Below, in pieces: positions 8,514-15,007 of a stretch of DNA of 24,896 nt; position 1 is the stretch's first letter; each line of letters starts with the position of its first letter. The DNA is from Deferribacterales bacterium (GTDB taxonomy: Bacteria; Chrysiogenota; Deferribacteres; Deferribacterales; JAISNW01), in the NCBI GenBank assembly GCA_025997275.1, contig BNUJ01000008.1, forward strand, positions 1 through 24,896, read 5' to 3'. The translations under genes and the position numbers were made by a program. The notes under the pieces are model-generated. The model made no database searches, was not told the DNA's origin, and worked only from the letters and a program-made list of their open reading frames with translations.

Positions 8514-9658
8514 ATAAGAAAAACTATGCAGTAGCCAACCTGTCGCAGCTTAAAGACGACTTTAATGCCTTTATCAACGCTAGCGGGCAGGTTGAGCAGA
8601 CACATACAATGATTCAATCCGTCACTACGCTGTTAGGCTACGTTGACGGAGTAAAAAATGAACTTTCATACAAATCAACACTACTTGACAGCGTGCTGAA
8701 TAGCGCACGCTCTGCCATTATAGTCTTTGATTCTAACGAAAATATTACCCTAGAAAATAACGCGGGCAGACGTATCAGGAAGAAGATTGGACAAGAACGG
8801 CTGAAAGAAATATTTAAGCTGGCACTCTCTAGTGGCGGTGCTGTGGAATCTGAGTATGAGAATGCGTTTTTTCGCGTAAGTGCTACACCGCTTATCTCAA
8901 AAGATGAGCTGGAACAGGGCACCGTGCTTGTTGTTGATGATATATCGGAAATCAAGGCACTTGAAATAGAGGCACAGCGCAATGAAAATCTGCAGACTAT
9001 GGGAGAGATGGCAGCGCAGATAGCACACGACATAAGAAACCCTTTGGGATATATGGAAATCTCCGCCTCACTTTTAGAGCGGGAGCTTACGGACAATGGA
9101 CATAAGAAACTAACGGCTGATATTATAAAAGCTATACACATCATAAACAACACTGTGGAAAACACTCTGCTATTTACAAAGGATATTCGCCCAAGGAAAC
9201 AGACACACGTGTTAGCAGATATTGTAGATGATGTTGTGTTGTTTCTTCGGCATAAGCTGGAAGAGCGAAATATTTCTATTATCAACGAACTAGATGAAGA
9301 ACATCTAGTTGAATGCGATAAAGACCTGCTCAGGCATATTGCTATGAACCTAATAAACAATTCTATAGAGGCTGTGCCACTGTGTGGCGAAATAACGCTA
9401 CGCTCTACTGCTACTGATAAAGAAATTGCCTTTATAGTCCACGACAATGGTTGCGGTATTAAGAAAAATATGCGGCATAAGATATTCGTGCCCTTTCAGA
9501 CTACTAAAGCAAAGGGAACCGGACTAGGACTATCTATAGTCTATAAACTGGCACGTGCACATGGTGGCAACGTAACGGTTGAGAGCGACAGCAACACGTG
9601 GACATCGTTCAAAGTAACACTCCCATATTCACTGAATAAACACAAAAAAGCCCGATGA
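8483..9658 (+). CDS. Soluble PAS-domain sensor histidine kinase (NtrB/AtoS/FlrB-like)
   Basis: This is a 391-residue cytoplasmic two-component sensor kinase with no transmembrane segment. Residues about 60-160 form a PAS-type sensor domain. The dimerisation and phosphoacceptor domain carries H182 in MAAQIAHDIRNPLG. The ATPase domain has the N-box around N289-N293 (MNLINNSIEA), the G1 box DNGCGI (321-326) and the G2 box GTGLGL (345-350), so it looks catalytically complete. The GTG start at 8483 has GGAG eight bases upstream and lies inside the TPR gene. The relatives are kinases that drive sigma-54 response regulators, but no response regulator is in the window, so it is an orphan here. What links a cytoplasmic kinase to an exported TPR partner is unclear. 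Confidence 0.92.
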   Translation: MAKGRRSTGLNKKNYAVANLSQLKDDFNAFINASGQVEQTHTMIQSVTTLLGYVDGVKNELSYKSTLLDSVLNSARSAIIVFDSNENITLENNAGRRIRKKIGQERLKEIFKLALSSGGAVESEYENAFFRVSATPLISKDELEQGTVLVVDDISEIKALEIEAQRNENLQTMGEMAAQIAHDIRNPLGYMEISASLLERELTDNGHKKLTADIIKAIHIINNTVENTLLFTKDIRPRKQTHVLADIVDDVVLFLRHKLEERNISIINELDEEHLVECDKDLLRHIAMNLINNSIEAVPLCGEITLRSTATDKEIAFIVHDNGCGIKKNMRHKIFVPFQTTKAKGTGLGLSIVYKLARAHGGNVTVESDSNTWTSFKVTLPYSLNKHKKAR

Positions 9659-9667
9659 CTTCTGGGC
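9644..9667 (-). terminator. Intrinsic terminator of the 9700-10516 cassette
   Basis: Read on the minus strand, GCCC (plus 9664-9667) pairs with GGGC (plus 9650-9653) across a 10-base loop that can add weak internal pairs. It is followed by six T residues (plus 9644-9649). It lies partly inside the end of the histidine kinase gene and directly downstream of the cassette. Confidence 0.6.
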
Positions 9668-9670
9668 ATC

Positions 9671-9701
9671 TAGCAAGGCGGGCAGGGAGCTTGCTATTTT
9701 T
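9671..9701 (+). terminator. Intrinsic terminator of the TPR-histidine kinase pair
   Basis: TAGCAAG (9671-9677) pairs perfectly with CTTGCTA (9690-9696), forming a 7-base-pair stem with a 12-base loop, followed by five T residues (9697-9701). It starts 12 bases after the kinase stop codon and reaches the stop codon of the convergent gene. Confidence 0.65.
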
Positions 9702-10314
9702 AGCGTCTTTTTATGGTTGTTTCGGGCAATCCTAGTGCTTTTTTCTGTAGTTTTTCATACTCAATCTTGGCGTATTGTAGATTTTCAATGCGATGTTTCA
9801 TAAGCTCTTTCTCGGGCTGATTGATTCCGGGCGTTGCCAAACTGTGCTGTAAGCACTTAATATTGTAGTTGCATGCATTATGGAAAGCATCTTTAGGGAC
9901 ACCACTCCTTACCCGATATGGTGTGCCAGTCGTAGGGTGCGTTGTTTCAGCCTTTACATAGTCTTGTGGATTTGTTTCTAATGTATTGAGTGAGCGTAGT
10001 GCATCATTAGATTTAACAAGCATATTGCTTAACCCACTCAATATTAGTAGATTTGCCATATCTTTGCCTTTTTCTCTGATAGTCTCTTCACAAATTTCTT
10101 TTTCATGTGCTAGATATGCTGCTTCAGCTCTCCATATCAGCTCTAAGTTGCAATTTGTTCTAGCCTCTTGATATGCTGATATTGCATTTTGTAAGCCATC
10201 GGTTAGAATAGAAAGTCCCGCTTCAGTCTTTCCTGACGTTGCTAAATTTTGTCTGCCAATATCTATATTAGCTACACTATCAAAGATTTTATCTATCAAA
10301 CCATTCTTTACCAT
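9700..10314 (-). CDS. Hypothetical helical protein, second gene of a two-gene cassette
   Basis: I do not recognise this 204-residue protein. It is predicted to be soluble and mostly alpha-helical, with no signal peptide or membrane segment. It has four cysteines (about residues 55, 75, 148 and 154), including CNYNIKC near 148-154, a central proline/threonine-rich segment around 115-140, and a charged, lysine-rich C-terminus that could be a coiled coil. The ATG at 10312-10314 is preceded by AGAGG at a spacing of six bases. The gene overlaps the 3' end of the small upstream gene by 26 bases, so the two are translationally coupled. It is followed by an intrinsic terminator. The arrangement resembles a toxin-antitoxin or other small accessory module, but nothing in the residues proves it. 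Confidence 0.6.
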   Translation of the reverse strand: MVKNGLIDKIFDSVANIDIGRQNLATSGKTEAGLSILTDGLQNAISAYQEARTNCNLELIWRAEAAYLAHEKEICEETIREKGKDMANLLILSGLSNMLVKSNDALRSLNTLETNPQDYVKAETTHPTTGTPYRVRSGVPKDAFHNACNYNIKCLQHSLATPGINQPEKELMKHRIENLQYAKIEYEKLQKKALGLPETTIKRR

Positions 10315-10516
10315 ATACTGCCTCTACTTCTGATAAATTAAAACCACTATTCTTTACATAGTCGCCACCAAACGCCATTTTCATAGCTTTTGCAACAGAT
10401 AGTGAGACAGGAATAGTTTTGGAAAGTGCCATTGCCTCGTCTTTCTTGCCTGCTTTTTTTAACTCAATACTGCGCAGAGCTATGTTAGTCTTTTCGTCTA
10501 ATGTCATTGCATACAT
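10289..10516 (-). CDS. Small hypothetical protein, first gene of a two-gene cassette
   Basis: This 75-residue soluble protein has two blocks: a helical, lysine-rich segment (IELKKAGKKDEAMALSKTIPV, residues 17-37) and a C-terminal GGDYVKNSGFNLSEVEAVYGKEWF segment (50-73). From memory, similar short proteins with the pattern K-x-G-x-x-x-E-A followed by K-T-I-P and S-G-[FW]-N-L-[SA]-E are common as uncharacterised small genes in spirochaetes and some other bacteria. I cannot confirm this here. The ATG at 10514-10516 has GGAGGG five bases upstream, one of the best ribosome-binding sites in the window; the second ATG at 10507 is spaced too far. The gene has its own promoter and is overlapped by the downstream partner. 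The function is unknown. Confidence 0.65.
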   Translation of the reverse strand: MYAMTLDEKTNIALRSIELKKAGKKDEAMALSKTIPVSLSVAKAMKMAFGGDYVKNSGFNLSEVEAVYGKEWFDR

Positions 10517-10545
10517 AGTTGCCCTCCAATAATTCTGTTTGCATG

Positions 10546-10574
10546 ATTATAGCAGACCTGTCGGACTACTACAA
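10546..10574 (-). promoter_or_regulatory. Promoter of the 9700-10516 cassette
   Basis: Read on the minus strand, TTGTAG (plus 10569-10574) and a perfect TATAAT (plus 10546-10551) are separated by 17 bases. The predicted transcript starts near 10539, giving a leader of about 23 bases that carries the GGAGGG ribosome-binding site. Confidence 0.65.
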
Positions 10575-10604
10575 CCCTCCCCGCCGTCCATATATTTTAA
10601 TAGC

Positions 10605-10634
10605 TTGACAACCCAACCCGCCATACACTAATAT
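10605..10634 (+). promoter_or_regulatory. Promoter of the PfpI-thioesterase pair
   Basis: A perfect TTGACA -35 box (10605-10610) is followed after 18 bases by TAATAT (10629-10634). The predicted start near 10641 lies about 34 bases before the ATG at 10675, and the leader contains AGGGGGTG upstream of it. This promoter is divergent from the cassette promoter; about 30 bases separate the two -35 boxes. Confidence 0.55.
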
Positions 10635-10674
10635 TGTGCAACTACAAAAAATGGTGGGAGATAGGGGGTGCATC

Positions 10675-11202
10675 ATGACAGATTTATCATCTAAAACTAT
10701 TGCGGTGTTCATTGAAAACTACTTTGACGACCGCGAATTTCTATACCCGACTATCAGGCTAGAAGAAGCTGGAGCAAAGGTTATCGTGGCAGGCACTGCC
10801 GCTAAAACTGAATACCATAGCAAAGCGGGCTACATCGCCATATCTGACGTTGCATTCAAAGCTCTTGATGCCGACAAGCTAGACGGAGTAATTATCCCAG
10901 GTGGATTCGCACCTGACTTCATCAGACGAGACACAGCAGCACTTGACATCGTCCGCAAACTAAATGAACAAAAGAAGATGGTCGCTTTCATCTGCCACGC
11001 TGGCTGGGTAGCAATATCAGCAAACATATTAAAAGGTGTTAAAGCTACATCGGTGCGCGCTATCAAGGACGATATGGTCAACGCTGGCACCGTCTGGCAA
11101 GACGTTCCCGCTATGAGAGACGAACATATAATATCGGCTATGAGCGCACCAAACGTGGCGCAGTTTATGAAAGAAGTTGTCGCTTACCTAGCAAGTAAGT
11201 AA
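10675..11202 (+). CDS. DJ-1/PfpI family protein
   Basis: This 175-residue protein belongs to the DJ-1/PfpI superfamily, close to E. coli YhbO and archaeal PfpI. These proteins have been described as proteases, glyoxalases or deglycases, and the activity is still debated. The nucleophile-elbow cysteine C107 with adjacent H108 is present in AFICHAGW. The IIPGGFAPDFIRRD segment (73-86) and an acidic residue in the N-terminal ENYFDDREF segment match the family. I chose the ATG at 10675, which has a GGGGG-rich ribosome-binding site, over a GTG at 10636 that lies at the predicted transcription start. The gene is followed after 19 bases by a hotdog thioesterase. It probably has a cytoplasmic stress role. 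Confidence 0.9.
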   Translation: MTDLSSKTIAVFIENYFDDREFLYPTIRLEEAGAKVIVAGTAAKTEYHSKAGYIAISDVAFKALDADKLDGVIIPGGFAPDFIRRDTAALDIVRKLNEQKKMVAFICHAGWVAISANILKGVKATSVRAIKDDMVNAGTVWQDVPAMRDEHIISAMSAPNVAQFMKEVVAYLASK

Positions 11203-11221
11203 TTAAACAGTACACACAAAT

Positions 11222-11620
11222 ATGAACGAACTAGCTAAAGAAATTGAAAGAAGAATACTTGGCGCACCCTTTCACCAGTGGATGAACATAAACGTGATAG
11301 ACGCAGGCGAAGGTTTCGTAGAGATGACAGCAACCTATCGCGATGAGTGGCTCGGCAACCCTGATAAACACTCATCTCATGGCGGGATTGTAGCAGGACT
11401 GATAGACTTAGCCGCTGACTTTTCGCTATACACCTATATAGGCAGAGGCGTACCAACCATAGACCTGCGCGTGGACTTCCTAGCCCCAGCTATCGGCAAT
11501 CTGATGGCTGTAGGTAAGGCAATCAAATATGGCAAACGCATATCCACCGCAGAGGCGAACATTTATAACGCTGATGGCAAATTGGTCGCAAGTGGCAGAG
11601 GAACATTTCTCACCTGCTAA
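11222..11620 (+). CDS. PaaI-type hotdog-fold thioesterase
   Basis: This 132-residue protein has the hotdog fold of the PaaI/acyl-CoA thioesterase family. The core helix carries HGGIVAGLIDLAADFSLY (residues 53-70), with the HGG motif and an acidic residue at the catalytic position. The strand TIDLRVDFLAPA is typical of the family. It would hydrolyse an acyl-CoA thioester, but the substrate cannot be inferred. No clear Shine-Dalgarno precedes the ATG, so translation may rely on coupling with the PfpI-type gene 19 bases upstream. Its stop codon is one base from the end of the convergent transglycosylase-like gene. Confidence 0.88.
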   Translation: MNELAKEIERRILGAPFHQWMNINVIDAGEGFVEMTATYRDEWLGNPDKHSSHGGIVAGLIDLAADFSLYTYIGRGVPTIDLRVDFLAPAIGNLMAVGKAIKYGKRISTAEANIYNADGKLVASGRGTFLTC

Positions 11621-11621
11621 T

Positions 11622-12185
11622 TTACCTGCCACAGGCAGATGCATTATAGCATTCAATTACATCTGATATTAGTTGGCGGGTGCCCTCATAGCGAACCCCA
11701 GTATATAACTTTTTAGGCATAAGATAGATTTCTAGTGCACTCGGCAGGTCGCCGCTAGTCTGCTCTAATAACGCCGCTAGATAGTATATGGCTGTCTTTA
11801 TATTATTTTTCGCAATAAATGGGTCAACATCGCCCATAACCTCTGGTTGCAACGCCATTATCCCAACTGCGCCATTGTAGCTTATTGTGTATTGTCCCCT
11901 GCCAAGCATATTAGCTAAAGCAGTCACCAGAGCTGGTTCAAGCCCCACTTCTTTAGCACTTTCGTTTAGATAGCCCGTTATGTCATCAGGACTATCCCCC
12001 TTGAGGAAAAATCCAGATTCAAATAGTATATGTCCCACAAGCCGTTTAACAGAGCTTGCCCGAGCTGACATGTAAAATACGTTGAGAGTAGCACCAGCAT
12101 TCATTAACGACAGGGCACAAACTACATTCACAAACACACAGAAACTTAAGAATGTGGCTAGCACACAAACATAAACCCTTTTCAT
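11622..12185 (-). CDS. Exported lytic-transglycosylase-like protein lacking the catalytic glutamate
   Basis: This is a 187-residue protein with an N-terminal signal peptide (hydrophobic residues about 4-24). Residues about 72-160 align with the SLT/goose-lysozyme-like transglycosylase domain: SAKEVGLEPALVTALANML corresponds to the helix before the catalytic site, YNGAVGIMALQP to the GAxGLMQLxP motif, and DPFIAKNNIKTAIYYLAALLE to DP..NI..G..YL..LL. The catalytic glutamate of the usual E-S-G-F motif is missing; methionine, leucine or glycine (M93-G95) stands there. It is probably inactive, perhaps binding peptidoglycan rather than cutting it. The ATG overlaps the lpxA stop as ATGA, so it is the last gene of the lpx operon, where lpxI or lpxB is more usual. 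Confidence 0.65.
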   Translation of the reverse strand: MKRVYVCVLATFLSFCVFVNVVCALSLMNAGATLNVFYMSARASSVKRLVGHILFESGFFLKGDSPDDITGYLNESAKEVGLEPALVTALANMLGRGQYTISYNGAVGIMALQPEVMGDVDPFIAKNNIKTAIYYLAALLEQTSGDLPSALEIYLMPKKLYTGVRYEGTRQLISDVIECYNASACGR

Positions 12186-12967
12186 AGGTCTAGCGGTCTG
12201 CCAAAGTTTCTAATAACGCTACGTTTTGACTGTGTTACAAAATCAGAAAAGACTTTAACCTCTCTAGTTTGTTCTAGCTCTGCAAATCTACTGGGCAGGT
12301 CTTTCACTAGAATATTCTTGTCTATAAATATTTCAAATGCTTTCTTCAACTCCGCACGAGCATGCTCATCCACCCCATGCCTGCGCAGCCCTATCGTATT
12401 CATAGAAACTATATTATTATGAAGCACAGTGCAATACGGTGGCACATCCTTGCTGATACGCGACAGAGCCGCCACCATAGCAAGCTCGCCTATATGAACA
12501 AACTGGTGAATACCTATAAGCCCCGATATTACCGCATCATCAGCCACATGCACGTGCCCTGCTAGCGTAGCACAGTTTGCCATTATAGTTCTGCTGCCTA
12601 TCTTGCAATCATGAGATATACACACATACGCCATAAACAGATTATCATCGCCTACAACTGTTGTGCCGTCCTCTTTATTAGTGGCGCGGTGCATGGTGAC
12701 AAATTCACGAATTTTATTACGTTTACCTATGATTAGCTTGCTAGGCTCGCCGCGATAGCTCACGTCCTGCGGGTCGCCACCGATATGTGCATTCGGATAC
12801 ACATAAGTGCCTTCGCCTACCTCAGTATCAACTTCAACGGTAGCTTTTGCACCGACTTTCACACCCGAGTGTATAATACAGCGCGGACCAACATAAGCCA
12901 TCTGTCCTATCTCGGCATCCGCCGCTACCTCTGCCGTCTTATCTACATAAGCTGTTGAATGAATCAT
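12182..12967 (-). CDS. lpxA: Acyl-ACP--UDP-N-acetylglucosamine O-acyltransferase
   Basis: LpxA performs the first step of lipid A synthesis, transferring a 3-hydroxyacyl chain from acyl carrier protein to UDP-GlcNAc in the cytoplasm. The length, 261 residues, equals the family norm (262 in E. coli). The N-terminal left-handed beta-helix shows hexapeptide repeats from residue 2. The GGDPQDVSYRGEPSKLIIG segment (63-81), catalytic H119 in ISHDCKIG and the GIHQFVHIG segment are all present, and a helical C-terminal domain follows. The start is four bases after the fabZ stop. The next gene overlaps the lpxA stop by four bases. Confidence 0.97.
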   Translation of the reverse strand: MIHSTAYVDKTAEVAADAEIGQMAYVGPRCIIHSGVKVGAKATVEVDTEVGEGTYVYPNAHIGGDPQDVSYRGEPSKLIIGKRNKIREFVTMHRATNKEDGTTVVGDDNLFMAYVCISHDCKIGSRTIMANCATLAGHVHVADDAVISGLIGIHQFVHIGELAMVAALSRISKDVPPYCTVLHNNIVSMNTIGLRRHGVDEHARAELKKAFEIFIDKNILVKDLPSRFAELEQTREVKVFSDFVTQSKRSVIRNFGRPLDL

Positions 12968-12971
12968 CTTA

Positions 12972-13412
12972 CTATATACTAATCACAGCACTAAAGCTAG
13001 CTTCGCACACCACCTCGTCATCTACCGATGCGGTGCCACGCGTCCACCAGAAACGCCCCCTTTGCCGCTCAATATGTGCCTCAAGTATTAGCTGGTCGCC
13101 CGGAACAACTTTCTTGCGGAAACGCACACTCTCAATGCTGGCAAAAAATACCTGCGCATTGTCATTCCAGTTGTCTTTATGTGCATAATACGCTAAAAAA
13201 CACGATGTTTGTGCTAACGCCTCTATTTGCAAAACACCGGGCATAACAGGGTCATTAGGGAAATGCCCGTTGAAGAAATCTTCGTTAAAAGTCACATTCT
13301 TTAACGCCTTAGAATAGCCTTCACGAATTTCAAGCACCCTATCAATCAATAAAAATGGGAATCTATGTGGCAAGACCTTTTTTATTAGATTTATGTCATA
13401 TTGTATTTCCAT
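12972..13412 (-). CDS. fabZ: 3-hydroxyacyl-[acyl-carrier-protein] dehydratase FabZ
   Basis: FabZ dehydrates 3-hydroxyacyl-ACP in the elongation cycle of fatty-acid synthesis and competes with LpxA and LpxD for the same 3-hydroxyacyl-ACP pool. The protein is 146 residues and hotdog-folded. LPHRFPFLLIDRV (14-26), catalytic H50 in NGHFPNDPVMPGV and E64 in QIEALAQTS are all present. It starts two bases after the lpxD stop, in the conserved lpxD-fabZ-lpxA order. Confidence 0.97.
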   Translation of the reverse strand: MEIQYDINLIKKVLPHRFPFLLIDRVLEIREGYSKALKNVTFNEDFFNGHFPNDPVMPGVLQIEALAQTSCFLAYYAHKDNWNDNAQVFFASIESVRFRKKVVPGDQLILEAHIERQRGRFWWTRGTASVDDEVVCEASFSAVISI

Positions 13413-13414
13413 AA

Positions 13415-14425
13415 CTACTTCTCCCCTATGCTGTTTCTAATGGCAGACAGCTCTCGTTTCATATCGCCAAGCTGCCCTATCAGGGCAGTCTGTTTTAGCC
13501 ATTCATTGATAGGACGCGCAGGCAAACCACCATACACACCCTTTGATAGATGTTTCATAACGCCCGTCTTTGCAGCCAACTGAGTGCCCGATTCAACATT
13601 CGCATGGTCGCCTACACCACACTGCCCGCCCATAGTAACAAAATCGCCTACTACAGTAGAGCCTGCAATACCTACCTGTGCACATAGGAGGCAGTTCTTG
13701 CCAATCTGCACATTGTGCCCTATGTGGACCATATTATCTATCTTTGTGCCAGCAGCAATAACTGTGCTGCCGATAACAGCCCTGTCTATAGCACTATTTG
13801 CACCTATTTCTACACCATTACCGATAACCACATTGCCTATATGGGTAATCTTCCTGTGATTTGCGCCTGTGAACTCAAAGCCGAAACCGTCCGCACCTAT
13901 AACCGCACCAGCGTGGATAATAACACCATCGCCCATAACAGTATTGTCATATATAACCACATGAGGATATAGCTTGCAACCCTTGCCTATAACAACATTT
14001 GCACCCACAATAACCCCGCTACATATATGCGCCCCATCACCTACAACACTGCCCTCGCCCACTACGGCAAAATCATCTACCCTAGCACTAGCCGATACTT
14101 TGGCACTGTCCGCTACACTTGCCAGCTTAGATACGTCACCAATAAGCGGTTTAGCTGGATGCAATATATCAATAGCAAGTGTCATAGCAAGTCTAGGGTT
14201 CTTCGCCTTTAACAATGGTTTATCGGTAGCGGGAAAGTCCAGCGGCACAATATACGCCGCCGCTACACCCGCAGTTTGAGCTAACATTGAGACTTTATTC
14301 AGCGCACAAATGCTGTCAGACTTTTGCTCCTCAGGCAATGAAAGGGTTGCCACCTGCACTGCGCCCGCACTAGCGGGGACAAGCTCTGCACCTATACCAG
14401 CAGCAAGTGTATCAAGCCTAGTCAT
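13415..14425 (-). CDS. lpxD: UDP-3-O-(3-hydroxyacyl)glucosamine N-acyltransferase
   Basis: LpxD adds the second 3-hydroxyacyl chain to the lipid A precursor. The 336-residue protein has the expected N-terminal uridine-binding domain (about 1-95), a long left-handed beta-helix of hexapeptide repeats (about 100-290) and a C-terminal helix ending in RELSAIRNSIGEK. Catalytic H237 lies in NMVHIGHNVQIG, and the GADGFGFEFTG loop (177-187) is the family signature. It starts three bases after the ompH stop. The order ompH-lpxD-fabZ-lpxA is classic; bamA upstream and lpxB downstream are not in this cluster. Confidence 0.97.
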   Translation of the reverse strand: MTRLDTLAAGIGAELVPASAGAVQVATLSLPEEQKSDSICALNKVSMLAQTAGVAAAYIVPLDFPATDKPLLKAKNPRLAMTLAIDILHPAKPLIGDVSKLASVADSAKVSASARVDDFAVVGEGSVVGDGAHICSGVIVGANVVIGKGCKLYPHVVIYDNTVMGDGVIIHAGAVIGADGFGFEFTGANHRKITHIGNVVIGNGVEIGANSAIDRAVIGSTVIAAGTKIDNMVHIGHNVQIGKNCLLCAQVGIAGSTVVGDFVTMGGQCGVGDHANVESGTQLAAKTGVMKHLSKGVYGGLPARPINEWLKQTALIGQLGDMKRELSAIRNSIGEK

Positions 14426-14428
14426 CTC

Positions 14429-14947
14429 TTATCTCTTCTTTCCAGATGCCTTATTATACCTGTCTATAACTTGTTGCGAAATATTAGGATAGCTGCCATC
14501 TGTGTAGACCATCGCTTGCACAGGCAACACTAACGTGTATTTCTGCTCCCTTGCGATAGCCTCTATATAGCTTTGCATCTCTTTCTGAATTTTAGCCGTA
14601 AGTTCCTGCTCTTTCTTCTGAACCTCAGCAGAATATTGACGGAAAGTAGCTTCAAGACCAGCTCTGCCCTTAGTAAGCTCATCTATGCGCGCTTTCCTAG
14701 CAACCTCTGATAGAGCACCCGCTGTTTTCTGAAAATCACCCTCTTTCTTTGCTTGTTCGTCTTGCAACTTCTTGAACTTAGTATTGCGCTCATTTTCATA
14801 AGCCTTTAGTTCGTCTTGCGCACGCTGAGCTGCAGTTGATTTAGACATACATAGCACTATATCAACGATGGCAATCCTATCCTCAGCAAAGGCGGAAACC
14901 GAAAGTATTAGCGCAAATACTAGCGCGAAAACTGTTACCCTTTTCAT
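14429..14947 (-). CDS. OmpH/Skp family periplasmic chaperone
   Basis: This 172-residue OmpH/Skp-type chaperone holds unfolded outer-membrane proteins in the periplasm. The start at 14945-14947 gives MKRVTVFALVFALILSVSAFA, a signal peptide cleaved near residue 21; an upstream in-frame ATG would destroy it. The mature protein begins EDRIAIVDIVLCMSKS, the typical Skp first strand, followed by a long charged coiled coil (about 45-125) and the C-terminal YTLVLP...VYTDGSYPNISQQVIDRYN segment. A GGGAG lies five bases upstream of the ATG, next to a perfect 20-base palindrome. It is the first gene of the lpxD-fabZ-lpxA operon. Confidence 0.9.
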   Translation of the reverse strand: MKRVTVFALVFALILSVSAFAEDRIAIVDIVLCMSKSTAAQRAQDELKAYENERNTKFKKLQDEQAKKEGDFQKTAGALSEVARKARIDELTKGRAGLEATFRQYSAEVQKKEQELTAKIQKEMQSYIEAIAREQKYTLVLPVQAMVYTDGSYPNISQQVIDRYNKASGKKR

Positions 14948-14955
14948 TGTATCTC

Positions 14956-14975
14956 CCATAAAAATATTTTTATGG
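14956..14975 (-). repeat. Perfect 20-base AT-rich palindrome in the ompH leader
   Basis: Ten bases, CCATAAAAAT, are followed directly by their exact reverse complement. The flanks extend the pairing with one bulged base (TCTCC against GGAGA). The palindrome sits between the -10 box and the ribosome-binding site of the ompH-type gene, so it could be an operator or form a 5' hairpin touching the GGGAG. Its middle has no loop, which favours a protein-binding site or a DNA-level role over a stable short hairpin. Confidence 0.6.
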
Positions 14976-14977
14976 AG

Positions 14978-15006
14978 AATATAACAGACTATTAACAATT
15001 TGTCAA
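14978..15006 (-). promoter_or_regulatory. Promoter of the ompH-lpxD-fabZ-lpxA operon
   Basis: Read on the minus strand, a perfect TTGACA -35 box (plus 15001-15006) and TATATT (plus 14978-14983) are separated by 17 bases. The -35 box begins two bases after the stop codon of the upstream barrel gene. Transcription is predicted to start inside or at the edge of the 14956-14975 palindrome. Confidence 0.7.
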
Positions 15007-15007
15007 A

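Noticed and set aside
8638..9447. Long open frame (269 codons) antisense to the histidine kinase
   Set aside because: Its translation is serine- and isoleucine-rich low-complexity sequence with no domain, there is no promoter or ribosome-binding site, and the opposite strand encodes a complete kinase.
9700..10516. Recent horizontal insertion of the two-gene cassette
   Set aside because: No flanking repeats, integrase or transposase are visible, and the cassette shares the GATC/TCGA absence of its surroundings, so recent transfer is not supported.
11626..11638. Hairpin CTGCC-ACA-GGCAG between two convergent genes
   Set aside because: A five-base-pair stem with no T-run on either strand; it lies inside the last codons of the minus-strand gene, so it is not supported as a terminator.
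13584..14279. Several threonine/proline-rich open frames opposite lpxD
   Set aside because: They are mirror products of the hexapeptide-repeat coding strand, with periodic composition and no start signals.
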